In this document: positions 16,979 to 25,085 of the stretch, in pieces
Numbering within the stretch: the first letter of the stretch is position 1
How the letters are laid out: each line of letters opens with the position of its first letter
Assembly: GCF_037404875.1 (NCBI RefSeq)
Contig: NZ_JBBELO010000033.1
Span: 456,351-520,350 of the forward strand
Direction of reading: 5' to 3'
Source: Orlajensenia sp037404875
GTDB taxonomy: Bacteria; Actinomycetota; Actinomycetes; Actinomycetales; Microbacteriaceae
Length of the DNA stretch: 64,000 bases
Made by a program: the position numbers and the translations under genes
The notes under the pieces: generated by a model
Databases searched by the model: none
What the model saw: the letters and a program-made list of their open reading frames with translations, nothing else
Told to the model about the DNA's origin: nothing

Positions 16979-18030
16979 CGAGCGCCGGATGGGAGCCGAC
17001 GAAACCGGTGAGCAGGGACGACGACAAAGCGCGCGTCGCGAACATCTTCGATGTCGCACGGCTGGCCGGAGTCTCGCACCAGACCGTCTCGCGGGTGCTC
17101 AACGACCTGCCGAACGTGCGCCCGGCGACGCGGCAGCGCGTCGAGCAGGCCATCCGTCAGCTGCGCTACGTTCCCTCGCCCGCCGCCCGTGCCCTCGTGA
17201 CGAGGCGCTCGCGCACCATCGGCCTCATCATGGCAGGGCATCCCGACTACGGACCATCGAGCGCCGCGCTCAACTTCAATGAGGCCGCACGCGAGGCGCG
17301 CTACGCGGTGAGCATGGCGAGCATGCTGCAGACGGATGCGACCACACTGCGCTCCGCGGCCGACATGCTGCTGCGCCAGAACGTGGAGGCGCTCGTGCTC
17401 ATCTCGCCCGAGCGCCAGGCGATCGAGGCGCTGCAGTCGCTCGAGCTCGGCGTGCCGCTGATCGCCGTCGCGGCCATTCCCGACGGCCGTGGACACCGTG
17501 TGGCGCTCGACCAGTACGCGGGGGCGCGCGCGGCGGTCGAGCACCTCATCGCCCTCGGCCACCGCGAGATCCGCCACCTCGGCGGGCCGGCGAGCTCGAC
17601 CGAGGCCGCGGAGCGGCTGCGCGGATGGCGCGACGCGCTCGCCGACCACGGACTCGTCGCCCGGGAGCCCGTCGTGGGGGACTGGCAGCCGGCGAGCGGG
17701 TTCCGTCTCGGAGCCGCGCTCGCCGCCGAGGGCGGCTTCACCGCCGTGTTCGCCGCCAACGACCAGATGGCCCTCGGGCTCATCGCAGCCCTGAACGCGG
17801 CCGGGCTGCGTGTGCCCGGCGACGTGAGCGTTGTGGGCTTCGACGACATCCCCGAGGCGGAGTTCTTCGCGCCGCCGCTCACCACCATGCGGCAGGACTT
17901 CGACGGCCTGGGCCGCGACATCATGTCCACGGTGCTCGACGTGCTGCGCGACGAGCAGGCCCCCGACCACCGTGCCCGGGTGCCCACCCTGGTGCGGCGC
18001 GGCAGCGCCGCGCCGCCCCCGGCGGCGTAG
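16975..18030 (+). CDS. LacI-family transcriptional regulator (second paralogue)
   Basis: A 351-residue repressor with helix-turn-helix IFDVARLAGVSHQTVSRVLN, the same as in the regulator at 10080 except for its first residue. Hinge YVPSPAARALVTRRSRTIG and effector domain GHPDYGPSSAALNFNEAARE also run in parallel with it; the two look like products of a gene duplication. GTG at 16975 is used; GTG at 17008 is an alternative. It most likely controls the YtfQ-type operon that precedes it and may cross-bind the araD operators. The C-terminus ends in Ala/Pro-rich residues that run into a C-rich simple repeat. Confidence 0.9.
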   Translation: MTSAGWEPTKPVSRDDDKARVANIFDVARLAGVSHQTVSRVLNDLPNVRPATRQRVEQAIRQLRYVPSPAARALVTRRSRTIGLIMAGHPDYGPSSAALNFNEAAREARYAVSMASMLQTDATTLRSAADMLLRQNVEALVLISPERQAIEALQSLELGVPLIAVAAIPDGRGHRVALDQYAGARAAVEHLIALGHREIRHLGGPASSTEAAERLRGWRDALADHGLVAREPVVGDWQPASGFRLGAALAAEGGFTAVFAANDQMALGLIAALNAAGLRVPGDVSVVGFDDIPEAEFFAPPLTTMRQDFDGLGRDIMSTVLDVLRDEQAPDHRARVPTLVRRGSAAPPPAA

Positions 18031-18140
18031 CCGCCGCCTGCGCGCCGCCCGCCGCCTGCCGCCGCCCGCCGCCTGCCGCCGCCTGCCGCCGCCTGCCGCC
18101 CGCGCCGCCGCCCGCGCCGGCCGCCGCATCCGCCGCGCCC
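18031..18140. repeat. C-rich simple repeat (CCGCC/CTGCCGC units)
   Basis: Directly after the regulator stop, about 110 bp consist of irregular repeats of CCGCCGCCTG, CCGCCCGCCGCCTG and similar words, with a strong C-over-G bias on this strand. No gene is likely in it. It may be slippage-prone. Confidence 0.75.
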
Positions 18141-18153
18141 GTCCCAGCGATTC

Positions 18154-18215
18154 GGCGGAGTATCGATGCAGGGGCGGGCGCTCCTGCATCCGCCGAGTCA
18201 CCGACACTCCGCCGG
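18154..18215. repeat. Diverged copy of the GGCGGAGTG element
   Basis: The stretch begins GGCGGAGTATCGATGCA and ends ACTCCGCCGG. It matches, with substitutions, the units of the array at 19438-19672 on the other side of the AbiEi-like gene: GGCGGAGT, GGGCGG, TGCATCCGCCG, ACCGA and CTCCGCCGG occur in the same order and at similar spacing. Confidence 0.65.
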
Positions 18216-18374
18216 AGCCGCTGGGCGGAGGATCCTTCCGACCTCCTCTCTCGGCGTCACCTCCTCCTTACAGCTCTCTCCACCCGTCCTGCACACCCCG
18301 CCATACCGCTCCGATCGTTCCCCAGACGCACGCGAGCGCCCGTTCAGCTGCATCCGGACAGACAACATGAAGAG

Positions 18375-19418
18375 ATGTCCGTCGATCTCGAGTTCCTGTC
18401 GTCGGTCGACGGCGGCCTGATCAGCACGGATCTGCTGCGGCAATGCGGAGTGGGACCACGCGGAGTCGATCGTCTGATCGGTCTGGGCGAGATCGTGCGG
18501 GTTCGACGGGGCTGGTACGTGTCCGGTGCCGCGTGGGCGGCGGCCGGGCGCGACGAGCGGCACCGCTTCATGGCGCGAGCAACCGACGCGAGCTCGCCGC
18601 GCGCACTGACGGTGTCACACCTCTCCGCCGTCGCGATGCATCGGCTGCCCACGATCGGTGCCTGGCCGACGACCGTGCATACCTTCGACGCGGGCGCCTC
18701 GGGCGGTAGCAAGGCTGCTCACATCACCTCCCACCGGGGCGGCCCACCGGCCGAGACGGTCATCATCGACGGCGTGCGAGTGGTCTCACTCGAACGAGCC
18801 CTCGTCGATGTGGCCATCACCGAATCGCCGGAGAGGGCAGTCGCCGCGATCGATGCCGCGCTTCGGCGCGACCAGGAACGGTACCGAAACGAAGCCAAGG
18901 CCCGGCACTCCGCCGGCGCTCCGGCCGTGTTGCCTCCGCTGACGACCGAGGTGCTGCTCGAGATGCTCGACCACGTAGCGCCGCCGTTCCACCGGTCGCG
19001 CGCCGAATCGGTGATCGCCTTCGCGGACTCCCGTGCCGGCAGCCCCGGGGAGTCGTTGAGTCGTGTTCGAATGCGTCAGGCACGATTCGTCATCCCCGAT
19101 CTGCAGGTGAGATTCCCGAACATCCTCGGGGGTTTCGCCGATGTGGATTTCTACCTGGAGGGCATCCGCAGGGTGCAGGAGTTCGACGGCAAACTCAAGT
19201 ACACGCGCGGAGCCATCGTGAAAGAGGGCGACGACCCGGGGGAGATCGTCTGGCAGGAGAAGCTCCGTGAAGACGCGCTCCGCGGCCAGACCTCAGTCGA
19301 CAGCGTCGACCGCTGGACGTGGGACATGGTGTTGCCCCTCGCGGGCTTCCGCCGCTTTCTTCTCGAGCGAGGCATGCCGGAGGTGCGCGGTGGCGGGGCG
19401 TACCGAGCGAGCGCATGA
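18375..19418 (+). CDS. Orphan AbiEi-type protein with nuclease-like C-terminal domain
   Basis: A 347-residue protein. Residues 1-60 look like the AbiEi antitoxin winged helix (GLISTDLLRQCGVGPRGVDR, VRRGWYVSG), followed by an AbiEi-like middle (TVSHLSAVAMHRLP). The last 100 residues contain GGFADVDFYLEGIRRVQEFDG followed by KLKYTRG and EKLREDALRG, resembling the D...ExK core of DUF559/Vsr-type PD-(D/E)xK nucleases. Such genes are common orphans in actinobacteria and are usually annotated as type IV toxin-antitoxin antitoxin domain proteins. No AbiEii toxin gene is adjacent. ATG at 18375 begins the conserved N-terminus. Related GC-rich repeats lie on both sides. Confidence 0.75.
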   Translation: MSVDLEFLSSVDGGLISTDLLRQCGVGPRGVDRLIGLGEIVRVRRGWYVSGAAWAAAGRDERHRFMARATDASSPRALTVSHLSAVAMHRLPTIGAWPTTVHTFDAGASGGSKAAHITSHRGGPPAETVIIDGVRVVSLERALVDVAITESPERAVAAIDAALRRDQERYRNEAKARHSAGAPAVLPPLTTEVLLEMLDHVAPPFHRSRAESVIAFADSRAGSPGESLSRVRMRQARFVIPDLQVRFPNILGGFADVDFYLEGIRRVQEFDGKLKYTRGAIVKEGDDPGEIVWQEKLREDALRGQTSVDSVDRWTWDMVLPLAGFRRFLLERGMPEVRGGGAYRASA

Positions 19419-19437
19419 CGCTACGCGCTGCGGCACC

Positions 19438-19701
19438 GGGCGGAGTGTAGGTGCGTGGGCGGAGGGTGCAGCATCCGCCGAGGTACCGATCCTCCGCCGG
19501 CTTGCATGCGCTGCGTACCGGGCGGAGTGTTGGTGCGCGGGCGGAGGGTGCTGCATCCGCCGTGGTACCGATCCTCCGCCGGGTGCCATGGGGTCCGCGG
19601 TTGGGCGGAGTGTTGGTGCGCGGGCGGAGGGTGCAGCATCCGCCGAGGTACGGATCCTCCGCCGGGTGCCGGGTGCCGGGTGCCCGGTGCCAGGGGGCTG
19701 G
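19438..19701. repeat. Three tandem GC-rich units of 82-83 bp plus a 7-bp repeat tail
   Basis: Units start with GGGCGGAGTG at 19438, 19520 and 19603. Each contains GGGCGGAGGGTGC, GCATCCGCCG and GATCCTCCGCCG, which can fold into GGCGGA/TCCGCC hairpins. The end of the third unit runs into about four GGTGCCG repeats (19671-19701). It fills the gap between two genes that end towards each other. It is not a CRISPR: units are contiguous, without unique spacers. Confidence 0.85.
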
Positions 19702-19718
19702 CGGGCGGAGGAGCCGAG

Positions 19719-20093
19719 TCAGTCGCGCTTCGGCAGCTGCTGCAGGGTCCAGGTGTTGCCATCGGGATCGGCGAAGCTCACGAAACGGCCCCAGTCGAGG
19801 TCGTTCACCTCGCTAGCATCGACCCCGTTCTCGATGAGGTGCGCCCGCGCGGCATCCGCGTCGGCAACGACGACCTGAATGCTGTTCTGCTCGCCCGGCT
19901 TCATACGGATGCCGAGCCCCTCACCGAACGCTATGGAACACGCGGATCCGGGCGGGGTCAGCTGTACGAACCGCGTCGTTTCGTCCACGCGCACATCCCA
20001 GTCGTCGTGGAAGCCGACCTTGTTCACGTAGAACTCCTTCGCCCGGTCGATGTCGCTGACGGGGACGAAGATGAGCTCGATCTTCCAGTCCAT
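19719..20093 (-). CDS. VOC-fold (glyoxalase/bleomycin-resistance-like) protein
   Basis: A 124-residue single-domain VOC protein. It starts MDWKIELIFVPVSDIDRAKE with the usual VxDxxRAxxFY pattern, and ends with FADPDGNTWTLQQLP, the standard second metal-side motif. Metal-dependent members include glyoxalase I and dioxygenases; this one has no residue pattern that fixes a substrate. ATG at 20093 follows GAGAGGAA on the minus strand; the frame is open further upstream but only reads through a palindromic repeat. Transcription is divergent from nrdHIEF. Confidence 0.85.
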   Translation of the reverse strand: MDWKIELIFVPVSDIDRAKEFYVNKVGFHDDWDVRVDETTRFVQLTPPGSACSIAFGEGLGIRMKPGEQNSIQVVVADADAARAHLIENGVDASEVNDLDWGRFVSFADPDGNTWTLQQLPKRD

Positions 20094-20224
20094 GGCGTGT
20101 TCCTCTCGCTGGCTCGAATACTCCCGGCGGGCGACGGATGCTGCCGGCGCCGCTGCCGATACCCTCACGCTACGCAGGTCCACCGACATCCGCGCCCCGG
20201 ATTCCGATGAGCGCCTCCGCTCGC

Positions 20225-20289
20225 GTTGCGCCACTTCGCCGGCCGTTGCGCCAGAAGAACTGGCGCAAGCGCCGCCGAACTGGCGCAAC
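20225..20289. repeat. Family A palindromic repeat, copy 2
   Basis: 65 bp from GTTGCGCCACTTC to GAACTGGCGCAAC with inner palindrome TTGCGCCAG / CTGGCGCAA. Same length and layout as at 1651-1715 and 55299-55363. It lies in the divergent gap between the VOC gene and nrdH. Confidence 0.85.
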
Positions 20290-20464
20290 GGTAGGTGGCG
20301 CCCGGCCGGCCCCGAGCGGCCCATACGGGCGCGCCAGCAGTGTCGGCGGGTAGTGGCATCGTGATCACCACAGCACCACATATAGGGGTGCGGATGCCGG
20401 CGCAACCGACATCCGCGACACGCCGGTCAGAACTGCACAGACGTGGAAATCCCGAAATGGGGGC

Positions 20465-20549
20465 TGTGAATAACTCAGCGGCGGAAGGCGGAATTACGCC
20501 GATGTCATCCGCTTCAGCTGTTGAAAACCGGTGGATAACACGTGGATAA
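20465..20549. promoter_or_regulatory. Three DnaA-box-like words upstream of nrdH
   Basis: TGTGAATAA (20465-20473), GGTGGATAA (20530-20538) and CGTGGATAA (20541-20549) each differ by one base from the DnaA box TGTGGATAA and share its orientation. They lie 14-100 bp upstream of the NrdR-like boxes. DnaA control of ribonucleotide reductase genes is known in E. coli; here it is inference. Confidence 0.45.
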
Positions 20550-20563
20550 CTACACAAATGTAA

Positions 20564-20611
20564 CTACTGCATGTAGTGGGCGTTCCTTTCGCGGAGCACT
20601 AGATGTAGTAT
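20564..20611. promoter_or_regulatory. Paired NrdR-box-like palindromes
   Basis: CTACTGCATGTAGTGG (20564-20579) and GCACTAGATGTAGTAT (20596-20611) both fit the NrdR-box plan (CACTA, four bases, TAGTG), with centres 32 bp apart, three helical turns. Paired boxes at such spacing upstream of nrd operons are typical of NrdR repression. They end 63 bp before nrdH. Confidence 0.75.
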
Positions 20612-20674
20612 TGAAGAACAGCCAGTCAGGGGATGCCGCGGCCTGAAAAACCGCCAAGAAGAAGGGGTCTATCA

Positions 20675-20908
20675 ATGACGGTCACCGTCTACACCAAGCC
20701 TTCGTGCGTGCAGTGCACGGCGACCTACCGCGCCCTCGACAGCAAGGGAATCACGTACGAGACGCTCGATGTCTCGGCCGATGAGAGCGCCCTGGCCGCG
20801 GTCAAGGAGCTCGGCTACCTGCAGGCTCCCGTCGTGATCACCGACGAGGGTCACTGGTCGGGATTCCGTCCTGACAAGATCGAAGAACTGGCCGCCCGAC
20901 TGGCCTGA
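20675..20908 (+). CDS. nrdH: Glutaredoxin-like protein NrdH
   Basis: A 77-residue thioredoxin-fold protein that donates electrons to the class Ib ribonucleotide reductase. The redox motif CVQC lies at residues 11-14, and WSGFRPDKI near residue 60 is the NrdH hallmark that separates it from glutaredoxins. Start: ATG at 20675 after AAGAAGGGG. It opens the nrdH-nrdI-nrdE-nrdF cluster behind NrdR-like boxes; nrdI follows after 61 bp. Confidence 0.95.
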   Translation: MTVTVYTKPSCVQCTATYRALDSKGITYETLDVSADESALAAVKELGYLQAPVVITDEGHWSGFRPDKIEELAARLA

Positions 20909-20969
20909 GACGCATCCGTTCTTCAGGCACAGCATCACGGAACCAGGCCGAAGAACACAGGAGGTGCTC

Positions 20970-21386
20970 GTGGTCAATCTGATCTACTTCTCGAGCATCT
21001 CGGGAAACACCCACCGCTTCATCGAGAAGCTCGGTCGCCCGGCGGCCCGCATTCCGCTCCTTCCAAAGGATGCGCCGCTGCAGGCGACCGAGCCGTACGT
21101 GCTCGTACTCCCCACCTACGGCGGGGGAGACGGCAACGGAGCGGTGCCCAAGCAGGTCATCCGGTTCCTCAACGACGAGAACAACCGGTCACTGATCCGC
21201 GGCGTCATCGGCGCCGGAAACACCAACTTCGGCGAGGGCTACTGCCTCGCCGGTGACATCATCGCGGCCAAATGCTCTGTGCCGCACCTGTATCGCTTCG
21301 AAGTATTCGGAACACCTGACGATGTACGCACCGTCAACGAGGGATTGGACGCATTTTGGTCAGCACAGAACTCAGCAGCGGCGTAG
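20970..21386 (+). CDS. nrdI: Flavodoxin-like NrdI
   Basis: A 138-residue flavodoxin-like protein that supplies the oxidant for assembling the dimanganese-tyrosyl radical in NrdF. Typical segments are LIYFSSISGNTHRFIEKLG at the FMN phosphate loop, VLPTYGGGDGNGAVPKQV and GAGNTNFGEGYCLAGD. GTG at 20970 is preferred to GTG at 20964 because AGGAGG occupies 20959-20964 and would touch the earlier codon. The 3' end overlaps the presumed TTG start of nrdE by 31 bases. Confidence 0.95.
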   Translation: MVNLIYFSSISGNTHRFIEKLGRPAARIPLLPKDAPLQATEPYVLVLPTYGGGDGNGAVPKQVIRFLNDENNRSLIRGVIGAGNTNFGEGYCLAGDIIAAKCSVPHLYRFEVFGTPDDVRTVNEGLDAFWSAQNSAAA

Positions 21387-23518
21387 CCGTGATCGACGCA
21401 CCGCGTCAGGCGATGGACTACCACTCGCTCAACGCGATGCTCAACCTCTACGGGCCGGATGGGCAGATCCAGTTCGAGAAGGATCGCGAGGCCGCGCGCG
21501 AGTACTTCCTGCAGCACGTCAACCAGAACACGGTCTTCTTCCACTCCCTCAAGGAGCGGCTCGACTACCTCGTCGAGAAGGAGTACTACGAGAAGGCGGT
21601 GCTCGACCAGTACTCGTTCGAGTTCATCACCAAGCTCAACGACCTGGCCTACTCGAAGAAGTTCCGCTTCGAGACCTTCCTGGGCGCGTTCAAGTACTAC
21701 ACGAGCTACACGCTGAAGACCTTCGACGGCAAGCGCTACCTCGAGCGCTTCGAGGACCGCGTGGTCATGACCGCCCTCGGTCTCGCGCAGGGCGATGAGA
21801 CCCTCGCCGTGAACCTCGTGGAGGAGATCATCGGCGGCCGCTTCCAGCCGGCGACGCCCACCTTCCTCAACACGGGCAAGGCCCAGCGCGGTGAGCTCGT
21901 CTCCTGCTTCCTGCTGCGCATCGAAGACAACATGGAGTCGATCGCCCGCGGCATCAACTCCGCCCTGCAGCTCTCCAAGCGCGGCGGTGGCGTCGCGCTC
22001 TCGCTCAGCAACATCCGTGAGGCCGGCGCCCCGATCAAGCAGATCGAGAACCAGTCCAGCGGCATCATCCCCGTGATGAAGCTGCTCGAAGACAGCTTCA
22101 GCTACGCCAACCAGCTCGGTGCCCGCCAGGGTGCCGGCGCGGTGTACCTCAACGCGCACCACCCCGACATCCTGCGTTTCCTCGACACCAAGCGCGAGAA
22201 CGCCGACGAGAAGATCCGCATCAAGACGCTGAGCCTCGGCGTCGTGGTTCCCGACATCACGTTCGAGCTCGCCAAGAAGGGCGAGGACATGTACCTGTTC
22301 TCGCCGTACGACGTCGAGCGTGTGTACGGCCAGCCGTTCGGCGACATCTCGATCACCGAGAAGTACCGCGAGATGGTGGATGACCCGCGCATCAAGAAGA
22401 CCAAGATCAACGCGCGCGAGTTCTTCCAGACGATCGCCGAGATCCAGTTCGAGAGCGGCTACCCGTACATCGTGTTCGAAGACACGGTGAACAAGGCGAA
22501 CCCCATCAAGGGCCGCATCAACATGTCGAACCTCTGCAGCGAGATCCTGCAGGTGAACACGCCGACCACCTACAACGAGGACCTCTCGTACAAGGAGATC
22601 GGCAAAGACATCAGCTGCAACCTCGGTTCGCTGAACATCGCCCTGACCATGGACTCGCCCGACTTCGGCAAGACCGTCGAGACGGCCATCCGCGGCCTGA
22701 CCGCGGTGTCGAACATGAGCCACATCAGCTCGGTGCGCTCGATCGAAGACGGCAACGACAAGTCGCACGCCATCGGCCTCGGCCAGATGAACCTGCACGG
22801 ATACCTCGCTCGCGAGCGCATCTTCTACGGCAGCGAAGAAGGCATCGACTTCACGAATATCTACTTCTACACGGTGCTCTTCCACGCGCTGCGGGCCTCG
22901 AACCGCATCGCCATCGAGCGTCAGCAGGCCTTCGAGGGATTCGCGGACAGCAAGTACGCGTCGGGCGAGTTCTTCGACAAGTACACGGATGCCGCGTGGC
23001 TGCCCTCGACAGCGCGCGTGCAGGAGCTGTTCGACAACGCCGGCGTGCACATCCCGACCCAGGAGGACTGGCTCGCGCTGAAGGCATCCGTTCAGCAGTA
23101 CGGCATCTACAACCAGAACCTGCAGGCGGTGCCCCCGACCGGCTCCATCTCGTACATCAACAACTCGACGGCCTCGATCCACCCGATCGCCTCGAAGATC
23201 GAGATCCGCAAGGAAGGCAAGCTCGGCCGCGTCTACTACCCGGCGGCGTTCATGACGAACGACAACCTGGACTACTACCAGGACGCCTACGAGATCGGCT
23301 ACGAGAAGGTCATCGACACCTACGCCGCTGCCACCCAGCACGTCGATCAGGGTCTCTCCCTCACGCTGTTCTTCAAGGACTCGGCCACGACCCGCGACAT
23401 CAACCGTGCGCAGATCTACGCATGGAAGAAGGGCATCAAGACGATCTACTACATCCGTCTGCGGCAGATGGCTCTCGAGGGCACCGAGCTGGAAATGTGC
23501 GTCAGCTGCGCGCTGTAG
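21356..23518 (+). CDS. nrdE: Class Ib ribonucleoside-diphosphate reductase, large subunit
   Basis: A 720-residue catalytic subunit that reduces ribonucleoside diphosphates. Visible features: GELVSCFLLRIEDNMESI with the first active cysteine, the NLCSEI motif with the thiyl-radical cysteine, PPTGSISYINNSTASIHP, and the C-terminal CVSC pair that takes electrons from NrdH. It lacks the N-terminal ATP-cone of class Ia, as expected for NrdE. The start is uncertain: TTG at 21356 after GAGGG overlaps nrdI; ATG at 21413 would shorten it by 19 residues. Confidence 0.95.
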   Translation: MVSTELSSGVAVIDAPRQAMDYHSLNAMLNLYGPDGQIQFEKDREAAREYFLQHVNQNTVFFHSLKERLDYLVEKEYYEKAVLDQYSFEFITKLNDLAYSKKFRFETFLGAFKYYTSYTLKTFDGKRYLERFEDRVVMTALGLAQGDETLAVNLVEEIIGGRFQPATPTFLNTGKAQRGELVSCFLLRIEDNMESIARGINSALQLSKRGGGVALSLSNIREAGAPIKQIENQSSGIIPVMKLLEDSFSYANQLGARQGAGAVYLNAHHPDILRFLDTKRENADEKIRIKTLSLGVVVPDITFELAKKGEDMYLFSPYDVERVYGQPFGDISITEKYREMVDDPRIKKTKINAREFFQTIAEIQFESGYPYIVFEDTVNKANPIKGRINMSNLCSEILQVNTPTTYNEDLSYKEIGKDISCNLGSLNIALTMDSPDFGKTVETAIRGLTAVSNMSHISSVRSIEDGNDKSHAIGLGQMNLHGYLARERIFYGSEEGIDFTNIYFYTVLFHALRASNRIAIERQQAFEGFADSKYASGEFFDKYTDAAWLPSTARVQELFDNAGVHIPTQEDWLALKASVQQYGIYNQNLQAVPPTGSISYINNSTASIHPIASKIEIRKEGKLGRVYYPAAFMTNDNLDYYQDAYEIGYEKVIDTYAAATQHVDQGLSLTLFFKDSATTRDINRAQIYAWKKGIKTIYYIRLRQMALEGTELEMCVSCAL

Positions 23519-23596
23519 GCATCACACGAACAAGGGCGTCTTGAAGGAGACGTGCATCCACTGCGTCGAAGACGCCGCCCAAGAAAGAGAAGCAGA

Positions 23597-24574
23597 ATGA
23601 CCCCCGACAAGCTGAAGCTCGTCTCCCAGGTGCAGGCCATCAACTGGAACAAGATCCAGGATGACAAGGACCTCGAGGTCTGGAACCGCCTCGTGAACAA
23701 CTTCTGGCTGCCCGAGAAGGTGCCGCTGTCGAACGACATCCAGTCGTGGAACACGCTCACCCCCGAGGAGCAGACGCTGACGATGCGCGTGTTCACCGGC
23801 CTCACCCTGCTCGACACGATCCAGGGCACGGTCGGCGCCGTCTCGCTGATCCCCGATGCGATCACCCCGCACGAGGAGGCCGTCTACACGAACATCGCGT
23901 TCATGGAGTCGGTGCACGCGAAGAGCTATTCCTCGATCTTCTCGACGCTGTGCTCCACCAAGGAGATCGACGAGGCGTTCCGCTGGAGCGTGGAGAACCC
24001 GAACCTGCAGAAGAAGGCCTCCATCGTCATGGAGTACTACCAGGGCGACTCGCCCCTGAAGCGCAAGGTCGCATCCACGCTGCTCGAGTCGTTCCTGTTC
24101 TACTCGGGCTTCTACCTGCCGATGTACTGGTCGAGCCGCGCGAAGCTCACCAACACGGCCGACCTTGTGCGCCTCATCATCCGTGACGAGGCCGTTCACG
24201 GCTACTACATCGGCTACAAGTTCCAGAAGGGACTCGAGCTCGTCAGCCAGGCCGAGCGCGACGACATCAAGGACTACACCTTCAGCCTCATGTACGAGCT
24301 CTACGACAACGAGGTGCAGTACACGCAAGACCTCTACGACGGCGTCGGCCTCACCGAAGACGTGAAGAAGTTCCTGCACTACAACGCCAACAAGGCCCTC
24401 ATGAACCTGGGCTACGAGCCGATGTTCCCGAAGACGGTGACGGATGTGAACCCCGCCATCCTCTCGGCCCTCTCGCCGAACGCCGACGAGAACCACGACT
24501 TCTTCTCGGGCTCCGGCTCCTCGTACGTGATCGGCAAGGCCGTGTCGACCGAGGACGAGGACTGGGACTTCTAG
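23597..24574 (+). CDS. nrdF: Class Ib ribonucleoside-diphosphate reductase, small subunit
   Basis: A 325-residue ferritin-like radical subunit. Metal-ligand helices are visible: LTLLDTIQGTVG, HEEAVYTNIAFMESVHAKSYS, LLESFLFYSGFYLPM and LIIRDEAVHGYYIGYKFQ. The C-terminal tail with acidic residues and WDF is the peptide that docks into NrdE. ATG at 23597 follows an AAGAGAAG stretch; the gap from nrdE is 78 bp. Together with NrdH, NrdI and NrdE it makes a complete class Ib enzyme. Confidence 0.95.
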   Translation: MTPDKLKLVSQVQAINWNKIQDDKDLEVWNRLVNNFWLPEKVPLSNDIQSWNTLTPEEQTLTMRVFTGLTLLDTIQGTVGAVSLIPDAITPHEEAVYTNIAFMESVHAKSYSSIFSTLCSTKEIDEAFRWSVENPNLQKKASIVMEYYQGDSPLKRKVASTLLESFLFYSGFYLPMYWSSRAKLTNTADLVRLIIRDEAVHGYYIGYKFQKGLELVSQAERDDIKDYTFSLMYELYDNEVQYTQDLYDGVGLTEDVKKFLHYNANKALMNLGYEPMFPKTVTDVNPAILSALSPNADENHDFFSGSGSSYVIGKAVSTEDEDWDF

Positions 24575-24598
24575 GTCGAGTGCCGCAGGTTCCAAGGG

Positions 24599-24622
24599 GG
24601 GCGGATGCTTGGGCATCCGCCC
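24599..24622 (+). terminator. Terminator-like hairpin after nrdF
   Basis: GGGCGGATGC (24599-24608), loop TTGG and the exact complement (24613-24622) form a 10-bp GC-rich stem 24 bp after the nrdF stop. No T-run follows. Confidence 0.65.
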
Positions 24623-24758
24623 TGAGGAACGGCGTCGTCTCCCGGGTCGTCGACGCTTGTTCGAGCAGGAGGAACTGACGCGCTGACGCGCTTCGACACT
24701 GATCGACCGTTTTCGGCGCACGGATGCCGTTCCGCGGTGATCCGCGTATCGTCGAGGC

Positions 24759-25049
24759 ATGTGCCGCAACATCCGCTGCCTTCACAATTTCGAGCCGCCC
24801 ACCACTGACGACGAGGTGCGCGAGGCCGCCCTGCAGTTCGTGCGCAAGATCAGCGGGTCGACGCGACCATCGCGCGCGAATGCCGAGCCGTTCGAGCGCG
24901 CGATCGACGAGATCGCCGCAGCAGCCCGACGGATGCTCGACGACCTGGTGACGAACGCGCCGCCGAAGTCGCGCGAGGTCGAGGCGATCAAGGGCAGGCA
25001 GCGCCACGAGAAGCGCATGGAGCGTGAGGTCAGGATTCGCACGGCGTAG
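24759..25049 (+). CDS. DUF2277 family protein
   Basis: A 96-residue protein beginning MCRNIRCLHNFEPPTTDDEV, the hallmark of DUF2277, with paired cysteines at positions 2 and 7. The C-terminal part is basic and helical (GRQRHEKRMEREVRIR). Function is unknown; the N-terminal cysteines and Arg-rich tail could suggest nucleic-acid or metal contact, but that is a guess. It stands alone after the nrd cluster and converges with the next gene. Confidence 0.85.
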   Translation: MCRNIRCLHNFEPPTTDDEVREAALQFVRKISGSTRPSRANAEPFERAIDEIAAAARRMLDDLVTNAPPKSREVEAIKGRQRHEKRMEREVRIRTA

Positions 25050-25085
25050 GCGCCGGGCGCTCGCAAAGCGTGGGTGGTGGCTTCG

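Noticed and set aside
18375..19418. Complete type IV toxin-antitoxin system
   Set aside because: Only the AbiEi-like half is present; neighbouring genes are a LacI regulator and a VOC protein, not an AbiEii nucleotidyltransferase.
19438..19701. Regularly spaced GC-rich units looked like a CRISPR array
   Set aside because: Units are contiguous 82-83 bp tandem copies; there are no short direct repeats separated by unique spacers, and no cas gene is near.
21239..23341. 700-codon open frame on the minus strand
   Set aside because: It is fully antisense to nrdE, whose motifs are complete; the frame is a composition artefact.
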